Assembly: GCA_021414005.1 (NCBI GenBank)
Contig: JAIOPH010000035.1
Coordinates: 1-64,000 of the forward strand
Length of the DNA: 64,000 nt
From: Chthoniobacter sp.
Lineage (GTDB): Bacteria; Verrucomicrobiota; Verrucomicrobiia; Chthoniobacterales; Chthoniobacteraceae
Direction of reading: 5' to 3'
Numbering within the stretch: position 1 is the stretch's first letter; every line of letters starts with the position of its first letter. The translations under genes and the position numbers were made by a program. The notes under the pieces are model-generated. The model searched no databases, was not told the origin of the DNA, and saw only the letters and a list, made by a program, of their open reading frames with translations. Shown in pieces: positions 59,054 to 64,000 of this stretch.

Positions 59054-60939
59054 ACGATCGGGAGTTGTTTCGCCAGTGGGAGGCGGAGGGTGAAGTTGCT
59101 CCCGCCGCCCTCGCGCGGCTGGTAGGTGATTTCGCCGCCGTGCTCGTGCGCGAGGCGCTGCGCGAGGGTGAGGCCGAGGCCGCTGCCCTGAATGCCGCTG
59201 GAGAGCGAATCGTGCGCGCGGTAGAACGCCTCGAAAATTTTGCGCTCCTCGCCGTCATGCACGCCACATCCGCGGTCGAGCACACTGACGCAGACGTGTG
59301 CGCCGTCGAGGTAGGTGTGCAGTTCCACTTCCTTGCGCTCACCGGCGTATTTCTCGGCGTTGGAAAGCAGGTTGACCAAAATTTGTGCGAGCGCGTCTTC
59401 ATCGCCGACGACGGGATACGGCGCGGGCGCGGCTTCCCAGCGCGTGCTGAAGCCGCTCTCCTGCAGGTGCAGCGCATGGCCTTCCCACGCACGACCGATG
59501 ACCGCGTGCAAATCGAGCGGCTTTTTTTCGAAGCGTTTCTGCTTCCGTTCCAGTCCGGCGAAATCGAGCACGTTGTTAATCAGCCGCGTGAGCCGCTCGG
59601 CCTCGACCATGATGATGCGAAGATACTGCGGGTGTTTGGCCGTGGTGCCGTTCCCGTTCTGCATCAGCTCGGCAAACATGCGGATCGAGGTCAGCGGCGT
59701 TTTCAGCTCGTGCGAGACGTTGGAAACGAAGTCTGTCTTCTGCTGCGCGAGCGCGAGTTGGCGGCGCGCATCCGCGACCACCAGCCAGCCGCCGCAGGCA
59801 ATCGCGCCGAGCGCCGTAGCGATGAGGAAGGTGAGCGTCCGCCGCAGCGCCTTGGCCGATTCGCGGACCTGCTCGGGCCTTTGCAAATATAGCGCCGCCT
59901 CCCAGTGCGGCAGTGCCTCGCCGATCTCGGACGCGACGAACGGGCGCTTCCAGTCGCGGCCCGCCTCGCCCGGCGGCTGCGTGGCGATGGGCCGCGCCTT
60001 GTCGTCGAGCAGCGCGAGGACGAACTCAGGCTGCGACCTGCTGGCGTAGCGGCTGCCCGTGTTTTCTTCCTGCGTCCGCAGCGCCGCAGGCCAGAGGTCG
60101 CGGAGGTTGTCGGAATCAATGAGGCAGCCGAAGACCATCTCCGGCGCTTGCGCGGGCCGGAGCCAGAAAATGATGTCGAGCTGATCCTGCACGAAGCGCG
60201 TGATGACGCCCTCGTTCGTGTCCGAGGTGAGCGCGCGGAAATCCGCGGTCGAGGACATGAGTTGCGAGAGCGCTGCGGTGTTGAAGACCTGCTGGGGCTC
60301 CACGTTACGCGCCAGGGTCTGTTTGTTATCGCCGGTGTCGGACTGGTTGAAGCCGGCGGACTTCTCGGCTGGCGGCGCGTCTTTGCCAGCAGGCTCCGAA
60401 GCGGCCTGCTCCTTCTGGTTGGCCGCTTGCGGCTGGGCAGACTGCTGCACGTCGTAGTTGCCGCCCCGCTTTTGCCGCAACTGCTCCGGCCGGTTCAGCT
60501 CATTGCCGGAAACCCAATAGACGGTGGCCGGTGTAGTGCCCGCGAGCCACGCGCCGTTGCCGAGGAGAAACTTGCTCCACTCGGGATTGCTCGCCGCCTG
60601 CTTCGGCGGCGGCGCGCAGATCTGCCCTTCTTTTCCGAGCGCAAACCCGATGGCCTTGCGCTGCCATTCCTTCGCCAGTTCCGTGGAGAAGGTGTTCGCG
60701 AGTTTCTGCGGGTCGCGATCGGTGAGCAGTTGCCGGACGACCTCATTGAAAGCGCGGCGCTCGCCGTCGATCAGTGCGCGCGCCGCGGTCGCGGCATTCT
60801 CGGTTTCCGTCTGGTAAAGTTCCGCCGTCCGTTTCTCGAGGATGATCTGCTGCTCCTCCGCGCTCCGCAGCGCCAGCCAGCCCAGCGCGATGCTCGGGAG
60901 CAGGACGGCGAGGAGGAAAATCCAGATGCTCTTTTTCAA
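59050..60939 (-). CDS. Membrane sensor histidine kinase with large periplasmic domain
   Basis: I place the start at TTG 60939 (LKKSIWIFLLAVLLPSIALG), which begins directly with a membrane helix; TTG 61041 in the same frame is an alternative, adding 34 residues. A 340-residue periplasmic part with a Gln/Ala-rich stretch precedes a second helix. The cytoplasmic part has the H-box VSHELKTPLTSIR, N-box NLLSNAEKYA, G1 DRGCGV and G2 GSGLGLTLAQ. It phosphorylates the downstream response regulator. Signal unknown. Confidence 0.85.
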   Translation of the reverse strand: MKKSIWIFLLAVLLPSIALGWLALRSAEEQQIILEKRTAELYQTETENAATAARALIDGERRAFNEVVRQLLTDRDPQKLANTFSTELAKEWQRKAIGFALGKEGQICAPPPKQAASNPEWSKFLLGNGAWLAGTTPATVYWVSGNELNRPEQLRQKRGGNYDVQQSAQPQAANQKEQAASEPAGKDAPPAEKSAGFNQSDTGDNKQTLARNVEPQQVFNTAALSQLMSSTADFRALTSDTNEGVITRFVQDQLDIIFWLRPAQAPEMVFGCLIDSDNLRDLWPAALRTQEENTGSRYASRSQPEFVLALLDDKARPIATQPPGEAGRDWKRPFVASEIGEALPHWEAALYLQRPEQVRESAKALRRTLTFLIATALGAIACGGWLVVADARRQLALAQQKTDFVSNVSHELKTPLTSIRMFAELMQNGNGTTAKHPQYLRIIMVEAERLTRLINNVLDFAGLERKQKRFEKKPLDLHAVIGRAWEGHALHLQESGFSTRWEAAPAPYPVVGDEDALAQILVNLLSNAEKYAGERKEVELHTYLDGAHVCVSVLDRGCGVHDGEERKIFEAFYRAHDSLSSGIQGSGLGLTLAQRLAHEHGGEITYQPREGGGSNFTLRLPLAKQLPIV

Positions 60940-61050
60940 GGAAGGAGGAGTGAAGTGCGGACGGCTGGCAGCACGGGCCGGGTGAAAACGATCCGCGCGG
61001 AGCACACCATGCAGCGGCTCCGCGCGGACTTTCCACTCCAAATCCCGGGG

Positions 61051-62379
61051 TTACCGCTTCTGATATTTGTCCTGCCAGTTTTCATACTGGATGCCCTTCC
61101 GGCTGCTGGACCCGAGACGCCCCTGCGACTCGACCTCGGAAGCGGCTTGTTCGAGTTTTTTGTTCTCCGCCTGCCAGTTCGGCACCTGCACGGCGGCGGG
61201 AGCAGCGGCGTTGGCCCCCGCCCGATTGCGCAACACCCTGGCGGCTTCCTGAGCATTGCCTTGATCCGAAAGCTGCACCGCACGCTCCTTGTCGAGACGG
61301 TTCTCGACGACAGAAACTTCTTTCGCCACCTCCACGCACACCGTGGCGTCGGACTTCTTTTGCTCGTCGGTGAAATTCACCTTCGCCGCCTGCTGCTGCG
61401 GTTCGGCGGTGCCGCCGCCGGCCGCTTCGTATTTCAAATCCACCGCCGCGACTTCGAGTGGCGCGGTGTTTTTTTCCTCGACCACACAGCGCGCGAGGAA
61501 GCGCCGTTTATCGCCGCCGAAATACTCCGGCAGCGTGATGCTCGCCGAGCGCTCGCGGCACTGAATGTCCGGCTGGCCGATGATTTCCTTCAGCCGCACG
61601 CCTGCCGGCACCCTGATGTGGAGCGTCACGCCGCGCGCCACGAGCGAGCGCGCCGCGCCGAGTTCCTCCGCGAAAATGCACGGCAGCTTTTCCGCGTCGC
61701 GGACGTAGTAGTAGTTCGCGTTGCTGGCCTCCGCGAGGGCGGTCATTAGGTCTTCATTGTAGTCGTCGCCGAGACCGACCGTGGTCACGGAAAGTCCGTC
61801 GCGCCGCAAGTCGCGGCCGAGCGCCGAGAGGTCGCTCGTGCGGCTTGGGCCCACGTTCGCGAGGCCGTCGGACATCAGGATGATGCGGTTGACGAACTCC
61901 TTTTCCAAATACCGCCGCACCTGCTGCGCCCCCACCGACACACCCGCGTGAATGGCCGTGCCGCCGCCCGGGCGGATGCGCTCGATGCGCGATTTCAGTT
62001 CCTCGCGATGCCGCTGGCCGCCCACGCGTTCCGGCGGGAGCAGCACGTCGGTGTCATTGTCGAAAGTGACGAGCGATAGATAATCGTCATCGCCGAGGTG
62101 ATCCACGGCCACGCACGCCGCCTGGCGCGCCTTCTCGATTTTCGCGCCCTGCATCGACCCGCTGCGATCGAGCACGAGGGCGAGATTCATTGGCGAGCGT
62201 TTGCCATGCTCCGGTCGGCGCGCATCGAGGTCGATCTGCACGACGACTTCGCGCGAGCCGCCGTTAAAAACGACATCGCGCTCCGGTGCGACGCGCAGCG
62301 TGAGATCGGCAGCCGGAGCCGCAGTGGCCTGACGGGCAAAAGCGCCCGCCAACAATAGGATGAGATGAAGTTTCTTCAT
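61051..62379 (-). CDS. Exported von Willebrand factor A domain protein
   Basis: The 442-residue product has a signal peptide (1-21) and a VWA domain (about 63-240) with a complete MIDAS start D71-R-S73-G-S75, then a beta-rich region and a Gln/Asn-rich tail. Such proteins bind ligands or scaffold envelope complexes. It is the first gene of the operon with the histidine kinase and the response regulator and may be their sensing partner. Confidence 0.85.
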   Translation of the reverse strand: MKKLHLILLLAGAFARQATAAPAADLTLRVAPERDVVFNGGSREVVVQIDLDARRPEHGKRSPMNLALVLDRSGSMQGAKIEKARQAACVAVDHLGDDDYLSLVTFDNDTDVLLPPERVGGQRHREELKSRIERIRPGGGTAIHAGVSVGAQQVRRYLEKEFVNRIILMSDGLANVGPSRTSDLSALGRDLRRDGLSVTTVGLGDDYNEDLMTALAEASNANYYYVRDAEKLPCIFAEELGAARSLVARGVTLHIRVPAGVRLKEIIGQPDIQCRERSASITLPEYFGGDKRRFLARCVVEEKNTAPLEVAAVDLKYEAAGGGTAEPQQQAAKVNFTDEQKKSDATVCVEVAKEVSVVENRLDKERAVQLSDQGNAQEAARVLRNRAGANAAAPAAVQVPNWQAENKKLEQAASEVESQGRLGSSSRKGIQYENWQDKYQKR

Positions 62380-62411
62380 GGCGGAAAACTAACGCGGGTC
62401 TGCAATACTTG

Positions 62412-62449
62412 TGTCAGAGCGACGTGCGGAGTTTGTCAAAAATTTGTCA
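62412..62449 (-). promoter_or_regulatory. Phased TGTCA half-sites upstream of the VWA/kinase/regulator operon
   Basis: TGTCA occurs at 62412-62416, 62434-62438 and 62445-62449, that is at spacings of 22 and 11 bases, two and one helical turns. The pair TTTGTCA-N4-TTTGTCA (62432-62449) closely follows the direct-repeat arrangement of the PhoB box. The sites lie 33-70 bp before the VWA start. Together with the OmpR/PhoB-type regulator encoded in the operon this suggests autoregulation. Confidence 0.5.
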
Positions 62450-62509
62450 GACCGCGCGCACAGCGGCGGGTGGCTCGGCTTGCCGGCCTCGGCAACCGGG
62501 CGGGCCGAT

Positions 62510-63172
62510 TCAAAAGAGTCGTTCATCCGCGCGCGCGGACTCGTTCAAGGCACGCATCAGCTTGTCCATGTGAGTGCGAGGATTGTCGTCGCCGCCCACC
62601 TTCTCCCAATGATTGTGGCACCGAGCGGCGTGCTGCATCGCGGTCTTCACATGCTTCAGCAGGTTGTCCAGAGGCAGGTCTGCCTTCTCATAATCCTTGA
62701 TGAATTTCTTCAGTGCTCTCACGACGGCTGGGCAATCGGCGAAGGGCTTCGTGGTCAAATCGAAATGGAGAAACAGCCAGTACTCGATGCTCGGCACCGA
62801 CACCGCTACCTCGATTCCACTGGCCTGCGCGAGTTTCAGCGCCGCTGGCACCTGTTTGTGGCGGGGATGATTCGGAGCTTCGCGGTCGAAGACCACCCAC
62901 ACTTGATCATAAGCCTCCGAGTTCGGCTTCGCGGCCTGCGCGTCGCGCAGCTTGATCGCTTCCCGCACGATGCCGACGGGGTCCGTGTGCCGGCCATGAT
63001 GAACCAACACCGCTCCCGCTTTCCTTTTCAGCCTGATCTTGACCTCGTTTAGGTATGCGACCTCCGTCGCCTCGCCTTCCACCACGATGAGGAAGGTGTC
63101 ACCCGTCGCGGGTCTTGAGACCTTGGGCCGCTCCGGCTTCCCCTCGCTGTAACGCCTCCACTTCAACCTCAT
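62510..63172 (-). CDS. RloB-like TOPRIM-domain protein of a probable defence pair
   Basis: The 220-residue product has the TOPRIM pattern: Glu32/Glu34 in LIVVEGEATEVAYL and Asp96/Glu98 in VWVVFDREAPNH. The RloB family encodes a TOPRIM nuclease-like partner for an AAA ATPase of the OLD type. It begins three bases after the ATPase stop. TOPRIM is expected to cut nucleic acid when released or activated by the ATPase. Confidence 0.75.
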   Translation of the reverse strand: MRLKWRRYSEGKPERPKVSRPATGDTFLIVVEGEATEVAYLNEVKIRLKRKAGAVLVHHGRHTDPVGIVREAIKLRDAQAAKPNSEAYDQVWVVFDREAPNHPRHKQVPAALKLAQASGIEVAVSVPSIEYWLFLHFDLTTKPFADCPAVVRALKKFIKDYEKADLPLDNLLKHVKTAMQHAARCHNHWEKVGGDDNPRTHMDKLMRALNESARADERLF

Positions 63173-63175
63173 GAC

Positions 63176-64000
63176 TTAGAATTTGAGGCCTTCAGGAATG
63201 AAGGGGATGCCGCCGTAGCGGCCGGCGAGGTAGCCTTTGACCAGCGACTCGTCCTTGCGCGGCTTGAAGTCGGTCAGCGGATAGAGCCGCGTGGCCCCTT
63301 CCTGATCCTTCTCCGTGAACCAAATCTGATCCCGCCGCAGCAGCGTCTGGTCGAGCAGCAGGGGGTTGTGGGTGGTGAAGAGGAGTTGGCCACGTTTGTT
63401 CGATGCTTGGAAAACAATCTCGATCAATCGATGGATCAGTTTCGGGTGTAAGCTCGTTTCAATCTCGTCAATTACTAGCCCGCCGGGCTGAATCACGGCC
63501 GCTAGTAGTGGGCCTAGTAACGAGAAGAATCTCTGAGTTCCCAGCGACTCTTCGCTTATGTCGAATGTGCCGGTTTCAATTCCATCCAGATGTTGGAACT
63601 TGATGCGGAAACTTAGGAGTCCTTGTTCGCGAATCCGTGTCCTTAATGCGTCCTTCATCGCATCGTCGTATTGCGGCCAAAGCTCATCCACATCGGGCTC
63701 TATCTCCCGGGCGCTAATGGCCTTTACCCCGATGTCGGCGTTTTTAACGGCGGATAAGATCGCGTCGGAGAGATCATTTCCGAGGGTGATCGCAGCTGCG
63801 GTCTTCCATGGGGGGCAATCAACTTCTATTTTTGAATGAATGTTCTTTGGAACATCGATGAAATTGAGGCGATCGGAGAGGGCTTCATACACTGTCAAGA
63901 ACTGGGCCTGACTAAGTTGGGCACCTAAGGACAGGAATGCGACATTCGGACGCAACATGTCGCGCATGAATGCGTCGTGTTTGAAATGTTCCGTGAGCTT
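63176..64000 (-). CDS. AAA/ABC-type ATPase (RloA/AbiL-like), 5' end outside the window
   Basis: The frame is open to the right edge, the last 275 codons being visible. The visible part has the signature-like EESLGTQRFFSLLGPLL, the Walker B region GGLVIDEIETSLHPKLI and the H-loop LFTTHNPLLLD, the arrangement of SMC/ABC-type AAA ATPases such as RloA, AbiLi, AriA (PARIS) and the N-terminal part of OLD. The Walker A lies beyond the window. It senses a trigger in known systems and controls a TOPRIM partner, here the gene at 62510-63172. Confidence 0.75.
   Translation of the reverse strand, partial: KLTEHFKHDAFMRDMLRPNVAFLSLGAQLSQAQFLTVYEALSDRLNFIDVPKNIHSKIEVDCPPWKTAAAITLGNDLSDAILSAVKNADIGVKAISAREIEPDVDELWPQYDDAMKDALRTRIREQGLLSFRIKFQHLDGIETGTFDISEESLGTQRFFSLLGPLLAAVIQPGGLVIDEIETSLHPKLIHRLIEIVFQASNKRGQLLFTTHNPLLLDQTLLRRDQIWFTEKDQEGATRLYPLTDFKPRKDESLVKGYLAGRYGGIPFIPEGLKF

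Overview
The window looks like a GC-rich chromosome segment from a member of the Verrucomicrobiota. The main pointers are a PVC-type heme-binding protein (SGNH, beta-propeller and cytochrome c domains in one chain), a SUMF1-domain exported protein, a beta-helix/discoidin secreted protein, many short exported proteins of unknown function, and abundant palindromic repeats of the kind that litter genomes of this phylum. Shine-Dalgarno sequences are mostly weak or absent. No rRNA, tRNA or CRISPR array was seen.

Positions 1-6251 are part of an integron gene-cassette array. The start of an IS30-type transposase lies on the left edge. It is followed by nine attC or attC-derived sites (92-124 bp, one collapsed to 30 bp), each behind a single short gene, all read left to right. 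The sites are recognised by complementary outer RYYYAAC/GTTRRRY boxes and by inner L boxes that pair except for an extra base. No integrase gene is in the window; by orientation it should lie to the left. Most cassette products appear to be membrane-bound or exported: an LprI-like protein, a signal peptidase I homologue without its serine, a lipoprotein, a PAP2-type phosphatase, an anchored trypsin-like protease and several unknowns.

Positions 6252-47434 are mainly core chromosome: dgt, purS-purQ, a P450, the PVC cytochrome, rimO, a RodZ-like protein, ftsK, manA, lpxA with two membrane proteins, radC, an MFS carrier, a UbiA prenyltransferase, fabF, a class III aminotransferase, an isolated nuoA, ruvA, an ECF sigma/anti-sigma/exported-protein operon, ychF, two secreted proteins, an L,D-transpeptidase with a rhodanese, an Lgt-like protein, a GIY-YIG nuclease, a radical SAM protein and argG. 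Scattered through this part are at least seven loci with heptanucleotide-phased repeats, several forming large palindromes. Some lie in frame inside genes (rimO, the radical SAM gene). A different palindrome sits in frame in the lgt-like gene, and a third repeat family brackets the GIY-YIG gene.

Positions 47553-50875 hold a kinase-like protein, a transglutaminase-like protein, an esterase and a lipocalin. Positions 50951-58048 form one tightly packed operon of eight genes (fatty acid desaturase, FAD amine-oxidase-like protein, DUF1365, cyclopropane-fatty-acid synthase, DUF1475, DUF2062, DUF1295, second CFA-like methyltransferase), most simply read as a membrane-lipid acyl-chain modification pathway.

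Positions 58096-64000, read on the minus strand, hold a VWA protein / histidine kinase / response regulator operon preceded by helically phased TGTCA half-sites, and then, at the right edge, a RloB-like TOPRIM protein with a partial AAA ATPase. This pair resembles split OLD/AbiL/PARIS-type phage-defence modules.
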